Assembly: GCA_965652645.1 (NCBI GenBank)
Contig: CBFGXE010000061.1
Coordinates: 1-12,326 of the forward strand
Reading direction: 5' to 3'
From: ZC4RG30 sp965652645
Lineage (GTDB): Bacteria > Pseudomonadota > Gammaproteobacteria > Steroidobacterales > Steroidobacteraceae
Length of the DNA: 12,326 nucleotides
Shown here: positions 1 through 6,920 of the stretch, one piece after another
How positions within the stretch are numbered: position 1 is the stretch's first letter
Layout: the number at the start of each line of letters is the position of its first letter
The notes under the pieces: generated by a model
Database searches by the model: none
What the model saw: the letters and a program-made list of their open reading frames with translations, nothing else
What the model was told of the DNA's origin: nothing
Made by a program: the position numbers and the translations under genes

Positions 1-127
1 TGGCGAGCTGGAGCGGTTGAAGGGCCAGGTGAGCCTGGTGCGGCTGATCGAGGCCTCGGGGGTGAAGTTGATCCGCCAGGGCAAGGCCTAGGCCTGCCGG
101 TGCCTGGGATTCCACCGATTCTCCTGA
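1..127 (+). pseudogene. Decayed 3' remnant of a CHC2 zinc-finger (primase-type) gene
   Basis: The frame beginning at base 2 reads GELERLKGQVSLVRLIEASG followed by VKLIRQGKA and a TAG at 89-91. This resembles the N-terminal stretch of CHC2 zinc-finger proteins (DnaG-like primases carried by plasmids and integrative elements), where a helix with 'VSLVRLIEA.G' leads into 'GK' and then a 'RCPFH' zinc knuckle. Reading past the stop in the same frame gives ACRCLGFHRFS and a second stop at 125-127, so a degenerate RC..FH knuckle is still visible at about the expected distance. This suggests a gene broken by a nonsense mutation and a one-residue insertion and then truncated, not a genuine short protein. 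The 5' part lies outside the window. The family assignment is from recognition of a short motif and is only moderately sure. Confidence 0.5.
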
Positions 128-314
128 CACCGTCCTAACGTAGCCCTGCTGAACCCTGCCGCCTTCTCCGGAGACCGATTAGTGTGAGTCAGGCCGCCAT
201 GGCCTGATGGTCACATCGTAAGCTTCCCCGCCTCGCACGCAAGGGCATCGAGCTTGCTGAACACCTCGCCCGGACGCGTGGCGGCCTCAGGGCGCGCCCG
301 GACAGCCCGCCCCG
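128..314. other. Non-coding stretch, probable scar of lost mobile DNA
   Basis: I see no credible gene here. Open frames on either strand have no recognisable motif and no ribosome binding site. The stretch sits between the CHC2 remnant and the antitoxin-like fragment, so the whole of 1-413 is best read as eroded accessory DNA. The only clear structure is the hairpin at 184-214, listed separately. Confidence 0.4.
184..214. repeat. Inverted repeat (hairpin) in the scar region
   Basis: TCAGGCC (189-195) and GGCCTGA (201-207) form a perfect 7-bp inverted repeat around the 5-base spacer GCCAT. An outer GTGA (184-187) / TCAC (211-214) pair can extend it across an internal bulge. No T-tract follows, so a rho-independent terminator is unlikely. 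It could be a remnant of an element end or a protein-binding palindrome; the function is unknown. Confidence 0.4.
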
Positions 315-410
315 CTACTCCAGGAAATCCACGAAGTCCTCAACCTCGGCCTGCCGTTCGGCTGGCGCCGAAGCTGCACACGGCTGTGGCCGAGTTGTAT
401 GAGGGGGCAC
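315..410 (-). pseudogene. Fragment resembling a DUF2281-type antitoxin
   Basis: On the minus strand a short frame from a GTG at 408-410 to the stop at 315-317 ends in APAERQAEVEDFVDFLE. This closely matches the typical 'LP.E.QAEV.DFV.FL' core of short DUF2281/VapB-like antitoxins of type II toxin-antitoxin modules. The residues before it do not look like the expected N-terminal helix, the frame stops straight after the motif, and no toxin gene adjoins, so I read it as a broken remnant. It begins only 3 bases beyond the hydrolase stop codon, so read-through translation as a 31-residue peptide is conceivable. Chance similarity cannot be excluded. Confidence 0.35.
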
Positions 411-413
411 AAC

Positions 414-1415
414 CTATCCCGCCAGGAACGGCTCCAGCTGCCCCAGCACCCCCACCGGATTCTGCTCCTGCAGGTTGTGTCCGCCAGTCAGCGCCACCCC
501 CGTCATCTGCGTGGCCCGCTCCTTCCAGATGCCCGCCACGTCATACATCCTTCCCATGGCCGCATCACTGGCCCAGATCACCAGCAGGGGGCAGGTGATC
601 TTCCTGCTGAGGTCCGCCTCGTCATACTGCATGTCGATGCCGGCGGAGGCCCGATAGTCCTCGCACATGCCGTGCACCGCGGCCGGATCGCGATACACCC
701 TGAGGTATTCCGCGCGCAGGTCCGGCGAGGGGTTGCGGCCGAAGTTGCCCTCGATGTCCGCATTGAGGATGTTCTCGGGGAAGGGCGCGGGGCGGATGTA
801 GAGGAACCAGTGGAAGTACGTGTCCACGAACGCCTTGGTCACATTCGTGTACAGGTAGTGCGTGGGCACGATGTCGAGCACCGACATGCGCGTGACGGCC
901 TGCGGGTGATCCATCACCAGGCGATGCGCCACGCGCCCGCCGCGGTCATGGCCGACCAGCGCAAACCGATCGAAGCCGAAATGGCGCATCACCTCGACAT
1001 TGTCGAGCGCCATGGCGCGCTTGGAATAATTGACGTGGTTCTGCCCGTCGGGCGGCTTGCTGCTGTCGCCATAACCACGCAGGTCGGGCACCACCACGGT
1101 ATGGCGCTTGGCCAGCTCCGGTGCCACGCGATACCAGGAAAGATGCGTGAGCGGTGCGCCATGCAGCAGCAGCACGGGCGGGCCGCTGCCGCCGACCACG
1201 GCATGGATCTCCGCGCCGCTGGTCTTCACTTTTTGCACCTTGAATCCCGGCAGCAGCTTCGCATCAGCGGCGCTGGAATCCTGCACGGCAGGCGCCGCGG
1301 CCGCTGCACTGCGGGAACCAATCAGGCTGTCGACGGCCATTGCCATGCCCGATGCCAGCAGCTTGCGGCGGGTGGCTCGGGTGGCGGTATCCGCAATGGT
1401 TGCTGTAGGACGCAC
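414..1415 (-). CDS. Tat-exported alpha/beta hydrolase, haloacetate/fluoroacetate dehalogenase-like
   Basis: A 333-residue alpha/beta-hydrolase-fold enzyme. Residues 15-35 form a Tat signal (TRRKLLAS plus an Ala-rich hydrophobic stretch), so the mature enzyme should act in the periplasm. Visible landmarks are the oxyanion-hole HGAP (85-88), DLRGYGDSS (111-119), the nucleophile elbow GHDRGGR with Asp157, Asp181 in VLDIVPT, His202-Trp203, CEDYRA (251-256) and His313 in GGH. In fluoroacetate dehalogenase the triad is Asp110/Asp134/His280, with Arg111 and Arg114 binding carboxylate and His155, Trp156 and Tyr219 holding the halide. Asp157, Arg158, Arg161, Asp181, His202 and Trp203 keep exactly those spacings, and Tyr254 fits in the CEDYRA motif. 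The family also includes epoxide hydrolases, so the substrate is inferred. The start is GTG, backed by a strong ribosome binding site at 1421-1427. It is transcribed divergently from the ankyrin operon. Confidence 0.85.
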   Translation of the reverse strand: MRPTATIADTATRATRRKLLASGMAMAVDSLIGSRSAAAAAPAVQDSSAADAKLLPGFKVQKVKTSGAEIHAVVGGSGPPVLLLHGAPLTHLSWYRVAPELAKRHTVVVPDLRGYGDSSKPPDGQNHVNYSKRAMALDNVEVMRHFGFDRFALVGHDRGGRVAHRLVMDHPQAVTRMSVLDIVPTHYLYTNVTKAFVDTYFHWFLYIRPAPFPENILNADIEGNFGRNPSPDLRAEYLRVYRDPAAVHGMCEDYRASAGIDMQYDEADLSRKITCPLLVIWASDAAMGRMYDVAGIWKERATQMTGVALTGGHNLQEQNPVGVLGQLEPFLAG

Positions 1416-1420
1416 CGTAA

Positions 1421-1427
1421 CCTCCCT
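1421..1427 (-). promoter_or_regulatory. Ribosome binding site fixing the GTG start of the hydrolase
   Basis: On the minus strand AGGGAGG lies 5 bases upstream of the GTG at 1413-1415. It is a near-perfect Shine-Dalgarno sequence at good spacing, and it decides the non-ATG start, which also gives a complete Tat signal. Confidence 0.75.
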
Positions 1428-1451
1428 GGCAGTGGCGGCAGACCAATACCC

Positions 1452-1479
1452 ATGCTAAACCTGTGGCCGACAGAAGCAA
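1452..1479 (-). promoter_or_regulatory. Weak candidate promoter for the hydrolase gene
   Basis: On the minus strand TTGCTT (1474-1479) and TAGCAT (1452-1457) are separated by 16 bases and lie upstream of the hydrolase ribosome binding site. They match the sigma-70 consensus at 3 of 6 and 4 of 6 positions. The divergent gap is under 80 bases, so a promoter must be close, but this match is weak. Confidence 0.2.
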
Positions 1480-1492
1480 GGTTGCCTCTTCC

Positions 1493-3070
1493 ATGGTCCA
1501 TGGCTTCTCGAATCACTGCCGTTCCTGGCAGCAGGTCGCAGGGATCTGCTTCATCCTGATTGGGGTGGCGCCGCTGGCTGTCGCGGGCGGTGGAGATGAC
1601 TTGTCAACGGCGTCGAAGCAGGGCGATGCCACGCGCATGGAGGCATTGCTGGAAGAGGGCGCCGATCCGGATGCCCCCGGCCCCTTCGGAACACCGGCCC
1701 TGCACTGGCGCGTGGCAGAAGACGACCTGCCCGGCGCGAAACTGCTGCTGCAGGCGGGTGCCAACCCGGATGCACCCACCGAGCGCGGCATCACGCCCCT
1801 GCTGCTCGCCATCGCCAATGGCAACCACCAGATGGTGGAGCTGCTGCTGGAGGCCGGTGCCAATGCCAGGGCCACGGGGGCGGATGGCGAGACGCTGCTG
1901 ATGCGCGCGGCCGAATCCGGTTCGGCGCGCGTGGTGCAACTGCTGCTGCAGCAGGGCACGCCGGTGGACGCGAAGGAAACGCGCTTCGGACAGACCGCGC
2001 TGATGTTCGCGGCGCGCGCGGGACATGCCGAAGTCGTGGCCGCCCTGCTGAAGGCGGGGGCGCAGCCCAACGTGGCCACCGTGGTCGGTCCTGCACCGTC
2101 CTTCATTCTTCCCAACTCGCAGGCGGGCTTCGGTTTCGGTGTCGGCATCATCCGGGGTGGTACGCCCGCCGACCGCGGCCGGCGCGAGCCGCGGCCGGGC
2201 GGACTCACTCCGCTGCACTACGCCGCGCGCCAGAACCACGTCGAGGCGGCGAAGCGGCTGGTCGCCGCGGGTGCCGACCTGCACGCGCGCGAGGCCAACG
2301 ACATCACCCCGCTGCTGATGGCCATCTCCAACAACAGCGTCGCCACCGCGCATTTCCTGCTGGAGCAGGGCAGCAACGTGAATGCCCGCGACTGGTATGG
2401 CCGCACGCCGCTGTGGGAGGCGGTGAACGTGCGCAACCTCTACGTGCACAACGCCACCTTCAAGAACGGCATCGACCGTCCCCCGGTGCTCAGGCTCATC
2501 GAGGCCCTGCTCGCCGCGGGCGCCGATGTGAATGCCAGGACAAAGGAAACCCCGCCTTTCCGCCACCACCTGCTCGAGACCACCGGATCGCTGGAATGGG
2601 TGGACTTCACTGGCCAGACGCCCTTCCTCACCGCGGCGCTGGCAGGGGACGTGACCGTGATGAAGCTGCTGCTCAGGCACGGCGCGGATCCGCACATCCA
2701 CACCTTCCAGGGCACCTCGCCGCTGATGGCGGCCGCCGGCGTGAACTGGGTGGTGGCGCAGACCTGGACCGAGGGCCCCGGGCAGCTGCTTGAGGCGGTG
2801 AAGCTCTGCCACTCCCTCGGCATGGACGTGAACCAGGCCAACTCCATGGGCATCACCGCGCTGCACGGCGCGGCCAACCGCGGTTCGGATGACATCATCC
2901 GATTCCTCGTGGAGAAGGGGGCGGACCTCACCGCGCGCGACAAGGAGGGTCGCTCGGCGCTGGACTGGGCCGGGGGCGTGTTCCTTGCCACCCATCCACC
3001 GGAGCCGAAGCCCGGTTCCATCGCACTCATCACCTCGCTGATGCGCGAACGCGGCGAGGAGGTGCGCTGA
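1493..3070 (+). CDS. Secreted ankyrin-repeat protein
   Basis: A 525-residue protein made almost wholly of ankyrin repeats. With the ATG at 1493, residues 1-31 form a Sec-type signal peptide (Arg10, a hydrophobic core around VAGICFILIGVAPLAVA, AVA cleavage site). A GTG at 1463 in the same frame adds ten residues but spoils the signal and has no ribosome binding site, so I prefer 1493. About eleven or twelve repeats follow, recognisable by GxTPL openings, LLLEAGA-type second helices and GADVNAR-type turns. Two repeats are interrupted, one by a Gly/Arg-rich loop (bases about 2084-2200) and one by a loop rich in aromatic residues and His (about 2545-2610). Ankyrin repeats bind other proteins, so this is probably a periplasmic binding partner and not an enzyme. 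It is translationally coupled to the next gene (TGATG overlap), which points to an obligate partnership with the cytochrome-like protein. Confidence 0.85.
   Translation: MVHGFSNHCRSWQQVAGICFILIGVAPLAVAGGGDDLSTASKQGDATRMEALLEEGADPDAPGPFGTPALHWRVAEDDLPGAKLLLQAGANPDAPTERGITPLLLAIANGNHQMVELLLEAGANARATGADGETLLMRAAESGSARVVQLLLQQGTPVDAKETRFGQTALMFAARAGHAEVVAALLKAGAQPNVATVVGPAPSFILPNSQAGFGFGVGIIRGGTPADRGRREPRPGGLTPLHYAARQNHVEAAKRLVAAGADLHAREANDITPLLMAISNNSVATAHFLLEQGSNVNARDWYGRTPLWEAVNVRNLYVHNATFKNGIDRPPVLRLIEALLAAGADVNARTKETPPFRHHLLETTGSLEWVDFTGQTPFLTAALAGDVTVMKLLLRHGADPHIHTFQGTSPLMAAAGVNWVVAQTWTEGPGQLLEAVKLCHSLGMDVNQANSMGITALHGAANRGSDDIIRFLVEKGADLTARDKEGRSALDWAGGVFLATHPPEPKPGSIALITSLMRERGEEVR
3056..3062 (+). 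promoter_or_regulatory. Ribosome binding site inside the ankyrin gene end
   Basis: GAGGAGG lies 7 bases before the ATG at 3070, inside the last codons of the ankyrin gene. Together with the TGATG stop/start overlap it supports translational coupling of the two genes. Confidence 0.6.
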
Positions 3071-5469
3071 TGTGGCGCCGCGGGCTGGCTGCGACTGCAC
3101 TGCTGGCGACGCCCGTGGCGTGGGCGGCCGCTGATCCTGGCGCATTGACCAGCCGCTACTGCACGCAATGCCACAACACGGAGGAGTGGGCCGGCGGCCT
3201 CGCGCTGGACGTGCTGGACGCGCAAAGCGTTGGCGAGGACGCCGCCGAGTGGGAGAAGGTGCTGCTGAAGCTGCGCTCGGGCATGATGCCCCCGCCCGGC
3301 GAGTCGCGGCCTTCACGTGCGGAACTGACCGCCGTGGTGCGCAGCCTGGAGCAGCGCCTGGATGCCGCGGCCCCGGCGCCTTCCGCTGCGCCAACCGTCC
3401 ACCGCCTCAACCGCAACGAATACGCCAACGCCATCCGCGACCTGCTGGGCCTCGAGGTGGATGTCAGCGCAATGCTGCCGCCCGACGACGCCAGCGGCGG
3501 TTTCGACAACATCGCGGCCGGGCTGGGCATTTCACCTGCGCTGGTGCAGGGATACACCAGCGCGGCCATGCGCCTCTCGCGCCTGGCAGTCGGAGACCTC
3601 TCGGCCCCGGAAACCATCACCACCTACCGCACACCGCCGGGCTTGAAGCAGGACGTGCACCTGGAAGGCATGCCGCTGGGCTCAAGGGGTGGCTTGCGCA
3701 TCCGCCACTTCTTTCCGGTCGACGCGGAATACATGATCACCGTGCGCACCGCGTTCGGCTTCAACAGCGGCACTCCCGTGTTCCTCGGGGGTGGCGGACT
3801 CCCGGCGGGCGGTCCGGGCGGCTTTGGCGGCGGGGGCTTCGGTGGGGGAGGCTTCGCGGGCGGAGGCCCGGGAGGTGGAGGCTTCGCAGCCGGCGGTTTC
3901 GCGGCGGGCGGGCCGGGCGGCGCAGGGAGCGTGGATGTCGCGCTCGACGGTCGCAGGCTGAGCGGCGCCGGGCGGCTGCGCGTGCGGGTGGAGGCCGGCA
4001 CGCATGAGCTGACGGTCGCGTACTTCGACCAGCTGCGCACGCTGGGCGTGAACGACATCTACTCCGGTTACAAGGCCGCCGGTGGCATCGAGTCCGTGGA
4101 GATTGCCGGCCCCTACAACGCCACCGGTCCCGGCGACACCGTGAGCCGGCGGCGCGTCTTCTCCTGCATCCCCAAGACGCCAGCCGATGAGCGGCGCTGC
4201 GCCGAGCAGATCATGGTGGATCTCGCCACGCGCGCGTTCCGCTCGCCGCAACGCTTGGCCGATCTCGGGCACATCGCAGGCCTGTACGAGCGCGGCCATG
4301 CGGAAGGCGGATTCGAGGCCGGCATCCAGCAGTCACTGGCGCGCATCCTGATGGATCCGCGCTTCCTGTTCCGCTTCGGAGGCCATACGACGTCCGGAGC
4401 CGGTGCCGGGGCGGGTGGCGACATCGAGCTGGCCTCCCGGCTGTCCTTCTTCCTCTGGAGCAGCATTCCCGATGCTGAGCTGCTGGAGCTGGCCGCCGGC
4501 GGGCGGCTGGACCGGCCGCAGGTGCTGCAGGCGCAGGTGCGCCGCATGCTGGCCGACCCGCGCTCCAGCGCGCTGGTGGACAACTTCGCCGGCCAGTGGC
4601 TGTTCCTGCGCGAGCTGGCCACCGTGGCGCCGGAAGTGGATGGCTTCGATGAAAACCTTCGCCAGGCCTTCATCACCGAGACGCGCTCGCTGGTGGACTG
4701 GGTGCTGCGCGGGAACCGCCCCGTCACCGAGTTGCTGAGCGCCGACTACACCTTCCTCAACGAGCGCCTCGCGAAGCACTATGGCATTGCCGGCGTGCGC
4801 GGCTCGCATTTCCGCAAGGTGACGCTGCCGGCGGATTCCAGCCGCCGTGGCCTGCTGGGCCATGGCAGCATCCTCACCGTCACTTCCACTGCCACGCGCA
4901 CCTCGCCGGTGATCCGCGGCGCCTGGATCCTCGGCAATATCCTGGGCGCACCGCCGCCGGAGCCGCCGCCGGGCGTGGAGACCAACCTCGACGGCGACGG
5001 CAGCACGGAGATCCGCACCTCGGTGCGCGACCGGCTGGAGCACCATCGCGCCAATCCCTCCTGCGCGTCCTGCCATGGCCTGATCGACCCGGTGGGCTTT
5101 GCGCTGGAGAATTTCGATGCCATCGGCGCCTGGCGCGAGCGCGACGGCGACACGCCGGTGGATGCGCGCGGCACGCTGGTGGATGGCACCGCGGTGGATG
5201 GTCCACGCAGCCTGCAGCAGGCGTTGCTGGCGCATGCGGACCTGTTCGTGCCGAACCTGGCCCAGAAGCTGCTGACCTATGCGCTGGGCCGCGAGCTGGA
5301 CCATCGCGACATGCCGGCCGTACGCGCCATCGTGCGCCAGGCTGGCGGCGAGCAGGCGCGTTTCGGCGCGCTCATCGAGGCGGTCGTGCTCAGTCCGGCC
5401 TTCCGGCAATCCGGGCCTGCGCAACGGCCAACACCGGACACCATCGCCCGGGTGAACAGGCAGGAGTAG
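3070..5469 (+). CDS. DUF1592-type di-haem-motif (planctomycete-cytochrome-like) protein
   Basis: A 799-residue exported protein. A short Sec signal (MWRRGLAATALLATPVAWA) is followed by a haem c site, Cys31-x-x-Cys34-His35, as in planctomycete-type cytochrome domains. Then come DUF1587 (from VHRLNRNEY at about 110 to 175), a beta-rich stretch with a glycine-rich insert (240-286), DUF1595 (about 370-436), DUF1592 (LASRLSFFLWSS onward, about 450-580), DUF1588 (about 595-690) with a second haem motif Cys665-x-x-Cys668-His669 in CASCHGLIDPVGF, and DUF1585 (about 710-780). The domain order and length are those of a complete family member. The family is widespread in Planctomycetes, Verrucomicrobia and Acidobacteria and in some Proteobacteria, usually next to DUF1552 or DUF1501 genes, and its reaction is not established. 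A periplasmic electron-transfer role is inferred from the two CxxCH motifs. It overlaps the ankyrin gene by 1 base and precedes the DUF1552 gene by 3 bases. Confidence 0.92.
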   Translation: MWRRGLAATALLATPVAWAAADPGALTSRYCTQCHNTEEWAGGLALDVLDAQSVGEDAAEWEKVLLKLRSGMMPPPGESRPSRAELTAVVRSLEQRLDAAAPAPSAAPTVHRLNRNEYANAIRDLLGLEVDVSAMLPPDDASGGFDNIAAGLGISPALVQGYTSAAMRLSRLAVGDLSAPETITTYRTPPGLKQDVHLEGMPLGSRGGLRIRHFFPVDAEYMITVRTAFGFNSGTPVFLGGGGLPAGGPGGFGGGGFGGGGFAGGGPGGGGFAAGGFAAGGPGGAGSVDVALDGRRLSGAGRLRVRVEAGTHELTVAYFDQLRTLGVNDIYSGYKAAGGIESVEIAGPYNATGPGDTVSRRRVFSCIPKTPADERRCAEQIMVDLATRAFRSPQRLADLGHIAGLYERGHAEGGFEAGIQQSLARILMDPRFLFRFGGHTTSGAGAGAGGDIELASRLSFFLWSSIPDAELLELAAGGRLDRPQVLQAQVRRMLADPRSSALVDNFAGQWLFLRELATVAPEVDGFDENLRQAFITETRSLVDWVLRGNRPVTELLSADYTFLNERLAKHYGIAGVRGSHFRKVTLPADSSRRGLLGHGSILTVTSTATRTSPVIRGAWILGNILGAPPPEPPPGVETNLDGDGSTEIRTSVRDRLEHHRANPSCASCHGLIDPVGFALENFDAIGAWRERDGDTPVDARGTLVDGTAVDGPRSLQQALLAHADLFVPNLAQKLLTYALGRELDHRDMPAVRAIVRQAGGEQARFGALIEAVVLSPAFRQSGPAQRPTPDTIARVNRQE
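3787..3927 (+). repeat. Glycine-rich low-complexity insert within the DUF1592-type gene
   Basis: Bases 3787-3927 encode residues 240-286, built of repeated units such as GGGGFGGGGFAGG and GGFAAGGPGG, with only Gly, Ala, Phe, Pro and Leu. The DNA shows matching imperfect short repeats of the GGC GGC TTC kind. The insert lies in the beta-rich region between DUF1587 and DUF1595, between 'VFLGG' and 'SVDVALDG', and looks like an expanded flexible loop. Confidence 0.85.
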
Positions 5470-5472
5470 ACG

Positions 5473-6789
5473 ATGGCCCATTTCCTCACCCGCCGCCACC
5501 TCTCCCGGCGCACCGTGCTGCGCGGGGCCGGCACGGCGTTGGCGCTGCCGCTGCTGGAGTCCATGGTTCCCGCAATGGCCGCGACCCCCGCGCCCCCGCG
5601 GCGCTTCGGCGCCATCTATTTCCCGCATGGCGCGACGATGTCCCGCTGGACACCGCGCGATGAAGGCCGCGACTTCACGTTCAGCGAGATCCTGGCGCCG
5701 CTGGAGCCATACCGCTCGCACCTTTGCGTGGTCTCCAACCTCTGCCATCCCCTGGCCTATGGACCCGGTGGCGCCACCGGCAACCACAACCGTTCCTCGG
5801 CGGCCTTCCTCAGCGGCGCCAAGGCGATGTCGGGGGCGCAGCCGAAGCTCGGCATCACGGCGGACCAGGTCGCCGCGAGGACCCTGGGACAGGACACGCC
5901 GCTGCCCTCCCTGGAGCTGATGATCGAGGACTCCAGCATGAGCTGCGGGGAGGGCCTGAGCTGCGCCTACCGCAATACCATTTCCTGGCAGGGCGAGACG
6001 GCGCCGCTGCCCATGCAGAACAATCCGCAGCTGGTGTTCGAGCAGCTCTTCGGCGATGGCTCGACCGAAGCCGAGCGCGCGGCCCGCCGGGCGCTGTCGC
6101 TGAGCCTGCTGGATTCCGTGGCGGAGCAGCTGAAGGGCCTGGAGCAGAAACTGCCGGCGGCCGACCGGCATCGCATGGAGCGTTTTGCCACCGACGTGCG
6201 CGAGATCGAGCGCCGGATCGCCCAGGCCGGGGAGCGCGTCGACGGCGAGGTGGACCTGCCGCCCAAGCCCGGCGGCATTCCCGGCGACGTGGAGCAGCAC
6301 ATCCGCCTGATGTACGAACTGCTGGCACTGGCCTGGCAGACCGACATCACGCGCGTGGGCACCTTCCTGATGGCCAAGGAACTCAGCGGTGCGGTGTATC
6401 CGCGCAGCGGCGTGCGCGATTCCTTCCACATCCTCTCGCATCATTCCAACAGCGAGGACAACAAGGCGCGTTTCGCCGTGCTCAATCGTTACCACGTGAG
6501 CCTGTTCGCCGAATTCCTCGGCAAGCTGGCCGCCATTGCCGAAGGGGACGGCACGCTGCTCGACCATTCCGTCGTGCTTTATGGCAGCGGCATGGCCGAT
6601 GGCAATTCGCACGACCATGATCCATTGCCCATCCTGCTGGCGGGGCGGGCCGGCGGTGCCCTGCAGGGCAATCGCCACCTGGTGCAGCCAGCCCGCACGC
6701 CCATGTCCAACCTGCTGCTTGCACTGCTGGACAAGCTCGGCTGCCATGAGGAAAGTTTTGGCGACAGCACCGGGCCGCTTGCGATCTAG
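5473..6789 (+). CDS. Tat-exported DUF1552 protein
   Basis: A 438-residue protein with a Tat signal (LSRRTVLRGAG at 10-20, hydrophobic stretch, AMA cleavage near 36). The mature part matches the DUF1552 family along its whole length: FGAIYFPHGATMSRW near the start, HLCVVSNLCHP, the GNHNRSSAAFLSG block, IEDSSMSCGEG, a central helical region, FHILSHHSNSED, and near the end LYGSGMADGNSHDHDPLPIL. This last block and its His/Asp cluster recall DUF1501 and alkaline-phosphatase/sulfatase-like proteins, so a metal-binding fold is plausible, but no reaction is established. It starts 3 bases after the DUF1592-type gene, with CAGGAG just upstream inside that gene's end. It is the last gene of the operon. 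The DUF1592-DUF1552 pairing is a recurrent genomic association. Confidence 0.92.
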   Translation: MAHFLTRRHLSRRTVLRGAGTALALPLLESMVPAMAATPAPPRRFGAIYFPHGATMSRWTPRDEGRDFTFSEILAPLEPYRSHLCVVSNLCHPLAYGPGGATGNHNRSSAAFLSGAKAMSGAQPKLGITADQVAARTLGQDTPLPSLELMIEDSSMSCGEGLSCAYRNTISWQGETAPLPMQNNPQLVFEQLFGDGSTEAERAARRALSLSLLDSVAEQLKGLEQKLPAADRHRMERFATDVREIERRIAQAGERVDGEVDLPPKPGGIPGDVEQHIRLMYELLALAWQTDITRVGTFLMAKELSGAVYPRSGVRDSFHILSHHSNSEDNKARFAVLNRYHVSLFAEFLGKLAAIAEGDGTLLDHSVVLYGSGMADGNSHDHDPLPILLAGRAGGALQGNRHLVQPARTPMSNLLLALLDKLGCHEESFGDSTGPLAI

Positions 6790-6806
6790 GGCCGTCCCGT
6801 ACGGCC
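6790..6806 (+). terminator. Hairpin directly after the DUF1552 stop codon, possible terminator
   Basis: GGCCGT (6790-6795) and ACGGCC (6801-6806) form a perfect 6-bp stem around CCCGT and begin at the base after the stop codon. No T-tract follows, so this may mark an mRNA 3' end or a rho-dependent terminator, not a classical intrinsic one. Confidence 0.3.
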
Positions 6807-6876
6807 TGCGAACCGGCGATAGCCCGGAGCCGGAACCCGGTGGCAAACTATCCGAACGGAGAACGGCCGGTTTTTC

Positions 6877-6882
6877 TATAGT
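6877..6882 (+). promoter_or_regulatory. Candidate -10 element for the EF-hand/paralogue operon
   Basis: TATAGT follows a run of five T, the most AT-rich spot in the gap, and matches the sigma-70 -10 consensus at 5 of 6 positions. No good -35 is found at 16-18 bases upstream (AACGGA-like). A start about 7 bases downstream would place the 6888-6906 hairpin at the 5' end of the transcript. Confidence 0.3.
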
Positions 6883-6887
6883 ACGTA

Positions 6888-6906
6888 CGGCCCGGAAAGC
6901 GGGCCG
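6888..6906 (+). repeat. Perfect leader hairpin just before the EF-hand gene
   Basis: CGGCCCG (6888-6894) and CGGGCCG (6900-6906) form a perfect 7-bp GC stem with the loop GAAAG. The stem ends one base before the AGGGGGAG ribosome binding site (6908-6915), which is 5 bases from the ATG at 6921. It could stabilise the mRNA 5' end or affect ribosome access. Confidence 0.55.
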
Positions 6907-6920
6907 CAGGGGGAGTCGGG

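Noticed and set aside
1463..1492. GTG start at 1463 for the ankyrin gene
   Set aside because: No ribosome binding site precedes it and it lengthens the n-region of the signal; the ATG at 1493 gives a more normal signal peptide, although neither start has a strong site.
399..1559. A 386-codon plus-strand frame opposite the hydrolase
   Set aside because: It is antisense to a gene with complete catalytic motifs, and its His/Arg/Val-rich composition is that of a shadow frame.
1604..3394. A 596-codon minus-strand frame across the ankyrin gene
   Set aside because: It mirrors the ankyrin repeats in antisense, with repetitive Arg/Gln/His content and no recognisable motif.
3801..3920. GC-rich repeats considered as a CRISPR array or tandem-repeat element
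   Set aside because: The repeats are short, imperfect, codon-phased and encode a glycine-rich segment within an intact gene; there are no unique spacers.
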